The notes beneath the pieces were generated by a model. It ran no database searches. It saw only the letters and a list, made by a program, of their open reading frames with translations, and was not told the origin of the DNA. A stretch of DNA of 64,000 nt from NCBI RefSeq assembly GCF_000005505.3, contig NC_016131.3:48221355-48285354 (forward strand), written 5' to 3'. The stretch comes from Brachypodium distachyon (Eukaryota > Streptophyta > Magnoliopsida > Poales > Poaceae). Below, piece by piece: positions 45,901-57,588 of this stretch (position 1 is its first letter; the number at the start of each line of letters is the position of its first letter). The translations under genes and the position numbers were made by a program.

Positions 45901-48900
45901 ACCGTAACAGTCAATGAGATAAGCATCTCTCCCCCTGAAAGAAGAGAACCAAGCTTTTGTTTAATTTGCAATCTACAGTATGTTAACTTGCATGAAAAGA
46001 GTGAGGTCACACGGTTCTAGAAATTTATGTGTCAATCACCTTAGTAGTAAAAAATAGAATTACTTTTCTGTAAAGGCTATATGACCTGGATCATTATCTG
46101 AAGGAAATGAGAATAGATGAAGAATCTGGAGGTATTTGGCTACTGAAAGGAGCAGCAAATAGAAGATGATCCCAGGAACAGGAAGCATTATATTGATATA
46201 GAAAACCCTTGCAGGGACAAACCACGTCAGCTTGAAGGGGAAAAACACTATATGAGAGTATGAGACTACAAGTAGGGATGTTAGATGGAGCTATCTCTCT
46301 CTTTCTCTTGTCCACTTGTTGATCTCCCCATGGTCTACAGGGGGCAAATATATAGGGGACAAAAATTCACATAGGAGCAGAACTCCTCATGGTAAAGGAA
46401 ACACATATAAAGCAAATATGGACCACACCTTATGTATTTCTAAAGTTACAGCAGTACACAAGATTTATTGAGGAATACAAAGTGGTGTACTGGTGTTCCC
46501 AAAATTAGGTATAGGCCCATAACTCCCATTTTGGGACCAGATTCCTGCACTAGTGAAGAAAATTCACTGTGATATAGTTTTGTTGATTTTCTCTACCACT
46601 TTGGAGGATCCCTGTCTATTTCACACACGCATATATACAGAATGCCCGAGATTCTAGAACAGTTGACTTCCAGTGATAAAAGTTGGTTTTCATGAATTTT
46701 TTTCGCCCTAGGTCAATTCTGAAAACTAGGAGGAAAACTCTTGTAGTTATATGGTTAATTTCTTTCTGCGATTCATGATTGTTTTGTAAGAAGAAATCAC
46801 TAAACGCATGTGTTGGTAGACCAATACAAACCTGTTACTGTGTTTATTAACTTTACAAAAAAACATTTACATTTCAGACATTTCCATGCAGCACCAAGAC
46901 TTTGGTGCTTACATATGTATTTAGTGTATAATCTATAAAGTTCTGCTAGAATCCTAATGTGGCATCCAGTCACATTAAAAGGAAAAGATCCACTAGGAAG
47001 CAGTATTTTACCAACCTCCATATATAAAACAACATCCACTATGTGTTCTAGAATACGTGGGCCAGCAATATCACCAGTTTTTGTGACATGCCCAATCTGG
47101 AGAAAAAGAGATTGGGGGCAGGGAGTCACTAACTATCACAAAGAAAACATAATTGCCATTTATACAGGATGAATGATAAACTTCTCGCACAGTGTAACTT
47201 ACCAAGAAAACAGGGATATTCGTCAGTTTTGCAAAACTTAACAAGGCAGATGTGCATTCCTTGACCTATGCTCGCCAAAACATAGGACATACTTTCAGCA
47301 ACTTAAGATACAATATGAGCATTTCCTAAGAATCACAACGACATCATGTTCAGCATCAGAACTTAATATTTGGTATGCAATTTGTACTCTAGGTCAGAAA
47401 ATTAAAATGTTACTAGATCCAATACTCACTCTGTCCAACAAAGGATGTCTCAACTTTGACTAAATTTGAATGCATCTATACTCTAAGTCATGTCTAGATG
47501 CATCCATATTTTTACAAACTTGAGACATCTTTTGTTGGACGGAGGGAGTACTAAAATTCAGAAAACTAGTCAAATTAACCTCCAAGGTAAACTATCATGA
47601 TATGTATTTATGAAGTTACTTTAGTTGAATAGGCTATTTTGAGAGTTAACAAAATAGGAAAAACTATTATAAATGGCACCCTTGAACCCATGATTTATGA
47701 TTTAGTAATACAGGACATGCAAGGCATGACTCAAGATAATCTGGAAAGTATTGGTTGAAACACCTGCATATGATTCCCAGCACTTCCAGCAAATGCTTTA
47801 ATATAAACTGTCTGAATTGAATCAACAATGAGAGCTCTTGGAGATAATGGCTGGATTTTGTCCAATATATCCTGTGGAACAAGAAGTGGGACAAAGTTTG
47901 ATATTTTATAGTTATGATCTATCCGCTAAGATTTTCCAAGGTTAGCTGCTACAGAAGTCACAAATATGATTATCTTGTGTCCAAATAGTAACATTGCTTC
48001 TATTATACTTTTAGCCGGTTAGTGATCCAAATAGTCGGTTAGCTGCTACAGAAGTCACAAATGCTAGTGATCCATCATCTATCAGAGCATAGTTTTTATA
48101 TTACAGGCAGAATGGCCAGCTTTACAAGAAAGCCAACAGTGTTAGCTGGTATTAAAGTACATGATTCTTAAACTGTTTAGTTTATTTGCTGATGAAAGTT
48201 CTGATCATATCATGGAAGTCCATCCAATGAAATTTCCAGATCTATTAGTTGAGTATGGAACAAAACGAAGTACCACTCTATCAGTACTCAATAGCTTTAT
48301 TAGGTGGTATGAAAGAAGAGCTCGTATATGTGACGAGGAGGGTCCACTGCTCTTTAACACTTGAGAACATGGTCACACTTAGCTTAGTTACTAGAACTAC
48401 AAGTCATGTGTTCTCAAAATCTAAAGGTAAACTGAGCCTAAATAATGAGTATAGATCATAGATGACGCCAGTCAAACAACATACCTCAATATCCGTACTA
48501 GAGTATAGGTACAAATTTCTAGACCTGATACTCATGCGATCAGCTCTATTTGCAATTTGCTCAATGCTCTGCAAACAAAGTAACAGCTTTTTTTATTAAA
48601 CAATGTTCAGTGAAATATAAGAAATTTGAGAACATCAAAGACGGAAGGCTATTATGAGTGTCATAAGTCAGTCGATGGAGTTTCTGTCAGTTCGCACCCA
48701 AAACAGTTAAGAAGGTACAAATGATGGAGATTGGACAAGGTTATATAACCAACCTCCTCACCGGACACATATACAACAGGAGAAGACCCCTGGTCCTCAG
48801 AACCATCAGATACAATAGAAGCAAGCTACAGAGAAAAAAATGGTGTAGTCAGATTCCAAGAGTTAAGAAATTAGGTACAGAAAATCACAAATTCCAATAC

Positions 48901-50620
48901 TCAACATGTAAGGAAGTAGATAAATTTTAAATATAAGTGTGTGGTAGGTAAATGAATGCCGGTATCTTAATGGGTTGAAAATATAAGATGAGAAAGCAGA
49001 ACAATGTAACAATGAACACCCAGATGTGTACATTTACCTGTAACATCAATGAACTTTTGCCAACACCTGGATCCCCACCTACTAAAACCAAAGAACCTGC
49101 AAAACAACATGTATGATGGCAATCGATGAAAAATAGTAGGCAAATGAATTGATGCTGTGAAGTACAGAAGCTTCATGAATCATGAAACACATCAGATGTA
49201 CTTTTTCTCAAACATGGTAAGAACTAATAACACAGAAATGGAGTGCAACATGTCGGCACGAGATGAAAGTTCCGGACCAAATCAAGAAATATTACAAGAA
49301 TGAAACAGTCTCTCCAATTGACAAAGAAAAAAAAAACAGAGAGCTTACTAGCACATTGAGGTTGTGCTCTAATGGCTCTATATTCACTATGTTGTACAAA
49401 TAGCACACCCTGGGGTCAAACTTTCCAACGAATCTGGGGTCAATTTGGAAAGGCAAAATAACATAGAGCTATATTAAAAAAAGGCGGAATTCAACTGCCA
49501 TCATATTTGATGATATATGGTTGTCTTAAGCAATTGAGAAGTTTGGGTGGAGCTGCAAGACATATCACAATTTGAAATTTATACAAAGAGAATCCCTACA
49601 GTCCTACACCAATTTTACTTTCAACCAGTACCAAAGAAGTAGATTGGTGTTTTACCAGGAACAATGCCACCCCCGAGCACCCGAGCAATTTCATTTCCAA
49701 AGTTCCCCGGCCTGCAAATAAGAAAAATAGCATATACATAAACAGGGAAAATATTCAGTGAGCTACCAAACAACTGCATTTCATTGTGACTACTCTATCC
49801 TAAAGCCGATTACCATGTCCACACAGAACAGTCAGTAAATTTAACATCCTAAAATCATATCTATACAATATAGTTGAGAGAAGAAACTAAGGAAGCCAGC
49901 ATTTCTCCAAAGTTCGACAGGGGCTAAGAAATGTTACAGCGGAATGCGCCACTCCGCCTGGTCAAACCCCTTGGTCACGTCCCCGAGGCTCTGGGGCACC
50001 ATCTCCTTGCTCTTCTGCGGAATCCACGACCGGCCCGCGTGGTGCGACCCCTCGGGGTTGGCGGAGTCAGGCTCCACGACGTACTTCGTGAGGGTCCCCA
50101 CCGCCTCGCAGCTGCGGCACGTGCCCCACCACTGCGAGAACCCGTCCCCGCAGTGGCTGCAGACGTACGAGGTCCTCGCTTTGCCGGCCGCCTTGCCCCC
50201 GGACCTCCTCGCTGCGGCCACCGCCGCCCACCTGCCCTCGCCCTTCCCGCCGCTCGGCCTCCCCTTCCCCTTCTGCCCGCCGGAGCACGACGAAGGAGGA
50301 CGGGACGGCTGCTGCGGCTGCGCCTGCTGCGTCATGACGATGCGGCCGGAGACGGGGTCGAACACGCCACGGGCGTCGGAGTGCTCCCCGGGGGTGTCGG
50401 GGTCGGAAGCGGCCGCGGAAGAGGACACCGCCGATGGGAAGAGGCCGTCGGCGAGCGGGTCGTGGGTGGCCCATCCGTCGCCGCCGGACGGTGACGAGGA
50501 AGAGAGGAGGCGGAGGCGGGCGAGGCGAGGGTTCGGTGGGCGGATGCGCTGGAGATGGATGCGGAGGAGGGAGCGGAGGGGGGAGGTCGCGTGGAGCATA
50601 GCGGCGGTGGTGTGGAGCAT
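42948..50620 (-). pseudogene. RADA: RADA-like organellar DNA recombination ATPase, 15 exons, nonsense codon in exon 9
   Basis: Minus-strand exons: 50620-49938, 49711-49656, 49096-49038, 48825-48754, 48568-48485, 47871-47764, 47265-47203, 47096-47016, 45934-45869, 45493-45338, 44783-44706, 44494-44456, 44095-44013, 43707-43635 and 43118-42948. They join in frame to about 623 residues, the length of plant RadA/Sms proteins. A basic, serine-rich N-terminus suggests organelle import. The zinc finger is CSHCGDGFSQWWGTCRSC, Walker A is GGDPGVGKSS and the Walker B region is ALIVDSIQ. The C-terminal Lon-like domain includes FIGEIGLGGELR. RadA drives branch migration during recombination; plant RADA acts in mitochondria and plastids. 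Codon 8 of exon 9 is TGA (45911-45913), just before LLRSVKNRFG, the motif essential for RadA. As read, the product would lack that motif and the Lon-like domain. An upstream in-frame ATG exists at 50743. Confidence 0.9.
47425..47548. mobile_element. Stowaway MITE in a RADA intron, 124 bp
   Basis: CTCACTCTGTCCAACAAAGGATGTCTCAA and the inverse of TTGAGACATCTTTTGTTGGACGGAGGGAG, each given here in short form as CTCACTCTGTCC and GGACGGAGGGAG, form the arms. TA flanks are at 47423-47424 and 47549-47550. It lies between RADA exons 6 and 7. Confidence 0.9.
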
Positions 50621-50827
50621 GGGAGGGGAAGGGGGGGAGAGGAGAGGGAAGGGTTTATGCGGGGTTTTGGGCCCGTTTGGGGGAGGAAACACAGCGCGCC
50701 GGCGCGGGAAGGGGAAAGGGGGCGCCGCCGCCGTGCCGGGCATGGCCGCATGGTAAAGTAACCGAAAAATGATTAGCCGAACTGTAAAATACTGTACTGT
50801 GGTTAGCAAACAAATATGGTTACCAAA

Positions 50828-51075
50828 TGAAATTTGAGTAAACTTTAGAAAAAACACATTTTTCATCCGGATTTTCTCAAAATAACGGTTATTGCTAATT
50901 GTATCAAAGAACCATCATTTTTTGGACGGAGGTTTTCACAGAACTCGAAAACCATATCAAACGGTTTAGTCCGTCCAATAAGTGATGATTCTTTGAGATG
51001 GTTAGCAACAATAGTGGTTTTCTGAAAATCTTGATACGAAAAATATGTTTTCTTTTAAATTTACTCTAAAATTTT
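50828..51075. mobile_element. Fold-back (palindromic) MITE upstream of RADA
   Basis: Two arms of roughly 105 bp are inverted copies. Left: AAAGAACCATCATTTTTTGG near 50903 and ACATTTTTCATC near 50855. Right: TTGATGATTCTTTGAG-like and GATACGAAAAATATG, ending near 51075. The central loop is about 30 bases. No TA or longer target duplication could be fixed. It begins about 85 bp before the most upstream RADA ATG (50743), so it lies in the promoter or leader. Confidence 0.7.
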
Positions 51076-51799
51076 AGACTTGTGGTATATAAAATTATAC
51101 ATATTTAAATTGGTTGCGTCAGTATAAGTTGGATGAATACAAACTTACAAAAAACAATCCTCATGGAATTTTCAAAGAGATTTGATTCAAAGGAAAAAAA
51201 ATGAAAGTTTGCAATGTCATAATCGCTTGGTTACCATGGGATTTTTTGCATTCAGATTTTCGCAAAATCACATTATGGGAGAGAAATCATACACCGTATG
51301 TTTCAAACCGGACTTTGATTACCACTGAGCGATCGAAGAGCAGAGTTGAAAACAACTGCCTCGTACAATTTTGATCTAAGTTTATGAGTTTTTTTTTCCT
51401 GTTGTTTATGTTCGTTTCAGTTTATTAGACATGTTATTTGCATTTAGTGGTCAATGAAGAGTGATCACCGAGCAAAAAATGGCGTGTTGACTCTGTAAGG
51501 CGAAGCAAAACCGACAATCGACTGATCAACAATAAAAAAAAAGATGTGTAATTTGCTGTATAAGAAAAAACTAATGCAATTATAAATACAATTATGTTAT
51601 GTTTAAATTGTGTGATTTTTTAACCAGAGATCGGTCGATTACTCAATGTTAGATCTAGTTTGTGATTTAATATTCAAGACAAATGATGGAGAGGAAAGAT
51701 AAGAGATGGCGTACATATACTAATCCGACACTCTGATACTGTCGATTGAGATTAAAATGTTTTACTTCAAAATCAGACTCTTGAGATATGACCAAAAGA
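51076..51799. other. AT-rich intergenic stretch, nothing recognised
   Basis: Downstream side of the DUF1668-like gene and upstream side of RADA. No open frame, repeat or RNA gene was found. Confidence 0.55.
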
Positions 51800-52901
51800 T
51801 TAAAGTAGAGAGACGGGGCAATCGTCATCGCCGAATCCTCCATAATGGTACGTCTTATGCTTTACGGCGCAGAGATCTTTGCCGTCGACGCAGCGTGACA
51901 CCTCGACGCCGGTGAGCCTGGCCGTACGATGCCCATCCGCGTCAGTCGAGAACTTGGCGACGCAGAATCGGCCGTCCGTGCCGCCCAGGTGCACGAGGAA
52001 CGACTTCACCGGCGCCTGGCAGTGCTCCTTGGGCACTCCGAAACCCTCCCACCGGTGCCTCGCCACCGGCGGCCGCCCTTGCTGCTGCTTCAGATCCGCG
52101 GCGCAGAGCACGGTCTGGTCGCTCGCCGCGAAGCCGAACCAGAGGTCCCGCTCCGGGGCGTACACGGCGCGGCCGGAGAAGGGCAGCGGCCAATCCCCTT
52201 CCTTGCTCCACTCGCCATGGCAGATGTCGTTGCCGTGGACCCCGTAGGCGATCTTCTCCATGTCCACGGAGTAGGTGCCGTGTCGTCCGACCGAGAGCCA
52301 GACCGAGGCCCCGCCGACCACCGTGTAGGCGTCGACGACGAATCCGGCCTGATCAGATCCGCCGCCGGGCTGCGGCTTGGTGAAGGACGGCGTCGGGACG
52401 GGGCGCCAGTGCAGCTCGGACCGGCGGAGCCGGTCCGTCTGGTCGGCGAGCGCCTCCGCGGACCGGCCGCGGGACTCCGGCGGGTTGCTCATGACGAACA
52501 GGTCGTCGCCGGTGGCGAGGCACACGGGGTCGTATTTCGGCTCGCTCATGGTGGGCGCGGAGGGTGTCGTCGTAGAGGAAGGCGCGGCCGAGGTAGTCCG
52601 TGGCGACGATCTTGTCCTTGCCGCGGCCGGTGAGCACGAAGTTCATCGGCAGATCCCCGGCCGAAGGGTACAGCGTCAGGATCGGGTTAGGCGGCAGGGA
52701 AGCCTTGATCTCTGCCGCCGCCGCCGCCGCAGCCGGCTCGGATTGGGCTCGCTGCCGTTGGGCATAGTCGTCGTAGTTCTTGATGGGGAAGAAGAGGCTG
52801 CAGGGGTTGATCCGGTGCACGGTGTACAGATTAGACTGCAACGGGTGCCTCGATCTGGCGACCACCATGTACAGGAACCGCTGGGCCCGAGCGCGGCTCA
52901 T
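51800..52901 (-). pseudogene. DUF1668-like grass protein, one frameshift
   Basis: Two minus-strand frames make up one protein. From 52901: MSRARAQRFLYMVVARSR, YTVHRINPCSLF, MNFVLTGRGKDKIVATDYLGRAFLYDD. Then, after a shift near 52550-52560: PKYDPVCLATGDDLFVM, AYTVVGGASVWLSVGRHGTYSVD, DWPLPFSGRAVYAPERDLWFGF, SFLVHLGG, ending at 51800. The text follows a large grass-specific family of unknown function, to my memory DUF1668; these are kelch-like in pattern and their role is unknown. One extra base at the junction ACCATGAGCG breaks the chain. A small intron cannot explain it because there are no splice sites. Single-exon and rich in GC, as usual for the family. Confidence 0.65.
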
Positions 52902-53380
52902 CGTCGGTCGTCAGTCCTCGCTCCGGCTCCGGCAGCTGGTTATCTGCCTACCGATATATCATAGGTCTTCTCTTCCACCATTGGCGTCGTGTAGCTAAGG
53001 GACGCAGGTAATGGAGGTCCGTTTTAGTTTCGCGTTACGAATTACTCCGTATTCTTCGCTTGCAAGCAATCAATCCCAACGAAGCAAATCTTTATCGTTA
53101 TGTTGCCTGTCCGGGCCGCTTTCTTCTCTCCTCGTATCGCTGTTCCAGATTTTGAAGCGCCGACTGTTGACTTGCTCCTCGTGATGCCTCCCGATAGGAG
53201 AAATGACCTCTCTTATACGCTACGCAGGGCAAGTCGATTTCCATCGATACGGTACAATATTTTTTTTGACCCGGACAGATCGGGCGCAGAAACAGAAAGC
53301 TAGGCCACAATCATCGTTAACGTCCGTCCAGCTCGATCCGAGAATCGCTACCGGCCTCGTCGTGTGGGTCGGGCAGATTT
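52902..53380. other. Intergenic, upstream of the DUF1668-like gene
   Basis: Mixed composition with two short open frames (53098-53310 minus, 53100-53303 plus) and no recognisable product. It probably includes the promoter of the DUF1668-like gene. Confidence 0.4.
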
Positions 53381-53390
53381 GATTTAACTC

Positions 53391-54139
53391 TTTTTTTTTT
53401 TTGAAAAGGCCAAGCCTTGTATTAAATCACCAACACTTACACAACCATCTTTAAAATAAAAAAAAATTACAGGCAATTTTTTACGGGTAAACGTCGTTGT
53501 TTTCCTTCTGCACTCCCGGCGGCACGCCCGTGAGCGAGCTCGATGCTGCATCTGGACCTCGGAACCACGTCGGAGCCAGAAAAACGTTATTGACGTAGCA
53601 GCCTGGAAGTCGCCGGTCGGAGCCAAGAGACGCGGCGACAATGATCTGGACCCCCGTCCCGGAGAAGAATGCGACGAAGAGGGTTGAATGACCATCCAAG
53701 ATCCGGCCAGACGGACCCGAGAAGATCTTTCCTCACTAACTCCACGATGAGGTTGAAACTGGCCGATCCTCGTCGATCGAAAAACGAACCAATAAACCGA
53801 GACACGAAGACTCATTGCAAAACACAAACACAAACATAAATCCACCACTCTAGAAGAGCAGCGACCAACCGCCCGGAACTCATCGACGTCACCGACGAGA
53901 TCGCCGTCGACGAGGTGGATCAGGAGTCAAAAAAACCTTATTCTTGACTTGCACAGAGCTGCCATCACCACCGTAGCGCCGCTGCCGGTTGGCAAATACC
54001 TAACTTTTGAGGACCTAGTATGGCACCAAGTCGTGAGCCGGAAGGAGAGGAGGCAAGGACGTGCTGCGTGCCCGCCGGCCGGCCGGAGGACTAGATGCGA
54101 TCGTTGGGTGGCGCTGGAGGCTAGGGCACGGAGAGATTG
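53391..54139 (-). mobile_element. Poly-A retroposon (non-autonomous LINE or SINE-like), minus orientation
   Basis: The plus strand starts with a T run (53391-53402), which is an A tail on the minus strand. The 10 bp repeat GATTTAACTC occurs directly before it (53381-53390) and again at 54140-54149, as a target duplication. The body of about 750 bp is GC-rich at its minus-strand 5' end (54000-54130) and has no domain I recognise. Retroposition by LINE machinery is the simplest reading. Confidence 0.7.
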
Positions 54140-54287
54140 GATTTAACTCGACCGGGGTTATTCTTTGTCAGACAAACCAAACTCCAACACACGATTGTTA
54201 ATTAGATCTCAGACGTGAACTGATATTCGGATCAAATACCGACATTGCAACGCCGAAGTTTGATTGACGTTGTTGAACTGAAATCAA

Positions 54288-54674
54288 CTACTCGCAGTAC
54301 CATGTTGTCTCCTTCCTACTCGCACGCTCATCCGCGATGATTAGGCAGCGGCCACCGAGGCGAAGGACCGCATGGACCGTCGTGTGGTTCCTCACATTGC
54401 AGTCCGCCAGGGTGCTGCCGTCCTCCAGCTGCTTCCCGCCATAAACAACCCGGAGCAGGGCCGGCGGGACGCCATCCTTGTCAGAAATCTTCTCCTTGAC
54501 GGTCCAGACGGTGTCCGAGAGCTCCAGATCTCTGAGGTAAAGGACCGCCCCGCGGGGCCCCCTGACGAAGATGTCGATGGGCCAGGTCACGGCCAGGTGC
54601 AGCGTGCTCTCCTCCTTCACGCCGTGCTCCTCCAGGGAGCGCCCGTCGTCTTTGTCCAGCATTTTCCCGGCCAA
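54288..54674 (-). pseudogene. Ubiquitin-like tandem domain fragment
   Basis: The minus-strand frame begins within a first ubiquitin fold (LAGKMLDKDDGRSLEEHGVK, ESTLHLAV). It continues with a nearly complete second one (IDIFVRGPRG, SDTVWTVKEKISDKDGVPP, LLRVVYGGKQLEDGSTLAD, TTVHAVLRLGG) and 18 further residues. This is the layout of polyubiquitin, but strongly diverged. The start of the first domain is missing and an in-frame TGA lies just upstream, near the CGATGACTGG at 54685. The RLGG end is followed by extra residues, so processing to free ubiquitin is doubtful. It is likely a decayed ubiquitin-like gene. Confidence 0.65.
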
Positions 54675-56670
54675 GACGGCGTCCAGTCATCGGTCGCGCC
54701 CCGGCCCTCCATCGAAGCGGGCGCTCGACGCCCGTCGCGCCTGAGAAGGAATCGGCGCCGTCCCTGAGGAAGAGGAGGGACGGATGCGGCGCCCTAGTGA
54801 ATGCCGTCCACCGCGGAGCCGATGCTCCCGCCAGACGAGCTGCGGCGGCTCGTCCGGTTCCGGTGTCCGGCGCTGTTCGTGCAGAATCAGAACTGTCAGG
54901 ATGGTTCTGATGGCTTATCGATTTACCCATGTCAGGTACTGTCTCTAGTTCTGATGGCTCTAATTCAGTGGTAGTTCTTGTTCCTCTCTTTTGATTTTAA
55001 CTGTAGACATTCACCGGTACCTTGTGCTATTCATTCTTGTTAGCCGACAGAAGTTGCCCCGTGGAGTGTCCAGACAGGAAACAGTCGGTGTTAACACATG
55101 CTGCTCTCCTTCTGCAGGCTGCAGTGTTCTCATCAGTTGGTGCTCATCCATATTCTGGTATGTTTTTCTTCGTGTTCTGCGTCTCTAACTTTGTGGTGGT
55201 TGTTTAATTTTACTCTGACATGCTGATGGAACCACATGTTCTGCTCATTTCCCCTTTTACAGGTGTACCGGCGTGGAATATCTACGGTTTCCCTTTGTAT
55301 TTTACAGGTTATCGTGTGACTGTGTTACTTGTTTCTGTGCTTTGGTTATCCAAGCTGTTGATTCACATCTCCCTTGTTCTCAGCACATCGAGATCTTAAT
55401 GTGGTGGTACGTTCATCCCAGAGCAACCTGCGTCTGCAAGATGATAATGATTGATTTTTCAAATCGGGGGATTATTTGTTGCTGGAAGAACAGCCTAGGT
55501 AAGCGCTGCAATTGTACTTCAGATCTTGCATCGTTTCCATGATCTACGAGATGTTTTTCATGCAATGACCATTTTTCTTCCAGTGATGCAGGTAGCGAAA
55601 AGTTCTGTGCACTCTGCTTGATGAGATCCTCTCCAGGATCTGAGAGAAAAACTTCATCCAAGTAAAAATCAGTACTTGTCTCCTCGAAAGATGCTGCAAG
55701 AAAAGGATGCTTTGGTAGGATTTGGCAAGTATTCAGGTACTTTCTCTAGATCTGACAGCTGTAGTTCAGTTCTAATCCTTGTTCTGTGCTGACCCGTCTA
55801 GTTATAGCATTGACTGAAAACATCAAATCTTTTTTGGGCAAGCATGAATTCCACTCATCATGCCCTTTTTTCCTACCCTGGAACGAGTACTAATTAACTA
55901 TCACCGATGCACATAAACATAAACGTCGCCCTAGTAAAAAAAATTATTGCTACTCTGTAATAAGTACTAATTAACTATCACCGATGCATCACCAAACTCA
56001 ACACCATCGCAGCTGGTCTATGTAACCTTTCTGGTTGGTCTGCATTCTTTACGCAAACAGAGGAGGCGTTAATATCTATTGTTTAGATTTCTAGTCACTC
56101 TGCCCTTGCACTGTTCCAGCTCGATGGAAAACTGGAACCAGGAGATCAAGAAGTACTTCAATTTTTTGTTTCTTTTCTTCTCTTTCAGTTAATCAACATG
56201 CGGAACTAGAAATAAAGATGAAACTAGAAATAAAACATGCACGTGGTAATCAATACTCGACCAAACGGGAAAATGCATCATTTGTAAGCAAGTTTCTAAC
56301 TACATGGAACAAACTAAAAAAAAGACACAGTATGACCTTAATTAGGTCACAAAGAAATACAGACATACTTGAGGCTTCGTGTGCAACTGAAATAAATTCC
56401 ATCGCTCCAGTATGTTAATCATTTATTATCTGAATTTCTGTTTCAACTTACAAGGATTTAAATTCAGTAAACCTTTTGTAGTTTCCGAACGAGTACTCTT
56501 TCCAAACCATCCTAACATGTCTTGTTTTTGTGCATTCACTGCCAACATGTAGGATCTTTCACAGACAAGTTGCTTGATAAATTTGTTGGAATTTCCTCTT
56601 CAAGTTTGCCAGATGGCTATCATACTAGATTTTCTCATTGAATCGTGTGCTAAGAAGTTGCAAGATATTA
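54675..56670. other. Gene-free region with a weak internal duplication
   Basis: TCAGGTACTGTCTCTAG..TGATGGCTCTAATTCAG (about 54934) is echoed by TCAGGTACTTTCTCTAG..TGACAGCTGTAGTTCAG (about 55734). TAATTAACTATCACCGATGCA occurs at about 55891 and again at about 55969. Short open frames at 55273-55542 and 56218-56418 have no recognised product. It could be the decayed 3' or 5' part of a host gene. Confidence 0.4.
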
Positions 56671-56907
56671 CTCCCTTCTTTTCACAAAGGTTGGCGTATT
56701 TGATTTCGTTAAGACAAACTTTTGACCAAGAATTACTCTATTAATATGTGTTTTTTAAGACATAATTTATATCAATAGAATCGTCTTCAAAAGTTCTTGC
56801 TGATAATTGTTGTTTCCAATCATATAAATTGCATATTAATAAAGATATTATTGGTCAAAGTCTCTTAATGAAACCAAATATGCCAACTTTTGTGAAAAAT
56901 GAGGGAG
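56671..56907. mobile_element. Stowaway MITE, 237 bp
   Basis: CTCCCTTCTTTTCACAAAGG at the left and the inverse of TTTGTGAAAAATGAGGGAG at the right form arms that extend about 55 bases (through GTATTTGATTTCGTTAAGA). TA flanks are at 56669-56670 and 56908-56909. Confidence 0.9.
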
Positions 56908-57588
56908 TATTACAGAGTAGGCAGAGGCGTGGATCACTGTTTGGCCTCATGAATAGAATAGATAGATCACAAGAGCTGATAAGTTAGGCTCTTGTTACAC
57001 TTGGTTTTGCCTCCCTAATTTGGCATCCGATGCATGCCATGCTTTCCTCGTTTATCTGCAATCTACACTGCATTCTTCCTCTCTTGGTTTTAACTTCTTT
57101 TTCCACGGATAGTCAGGAAGGCATATATATCTATCCTCTTCTGCGCTTGGCTTTGTGCTCCATTGGAGAGCGCATCTTCCACGTGCATTGGAACCTGTAT
57201 CCTACACAGGGATGCCAATGTGTAAATATTTTGCATAAGATGCAACATGGATCTCTCTCTTTTCTCAATATTTGACCCCCTCACCTGTTTCTTTTGCCAA
57301 CATGGCACGTTAATTTTAAGATGCAACCGAGGTGGAGCATTGGAAACCCCATGAACGACTTAATGCCCCAAAAAACTAACCAATTTAACGCGTGATTGAG
57401 GATATGCAAGCTAGCACAGGTTGGGGAAGGGGAAATTTATTTAGAGGATAATGGCAGACTTGCACAATAAAATTGAAAATAGCATCAAACGACTCACAAT
57501 GCCACAACAGCGTAGCAATTATTCGCACCATCAAGTGCGCAAACCATGCATGCTTGCGCACTTACATACACATGCGTGTGTGAAATAA
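56908..57588. other. 3' flank of the BURP gene
   Basis: AT-rich, with a short open frame at 57030-57275 that has no recognised product. The 3' untranslated region and polyadenylation signals of the minus-strand BURP gene should lie in its right part. Confidence 0.4.

Noticed and set aside
49931..50761. GC-rich plus-strand frames opposite RADA exon 1
   Set aside because: Shadows of the minus-strand exon, which shows the zinc finger and family text.
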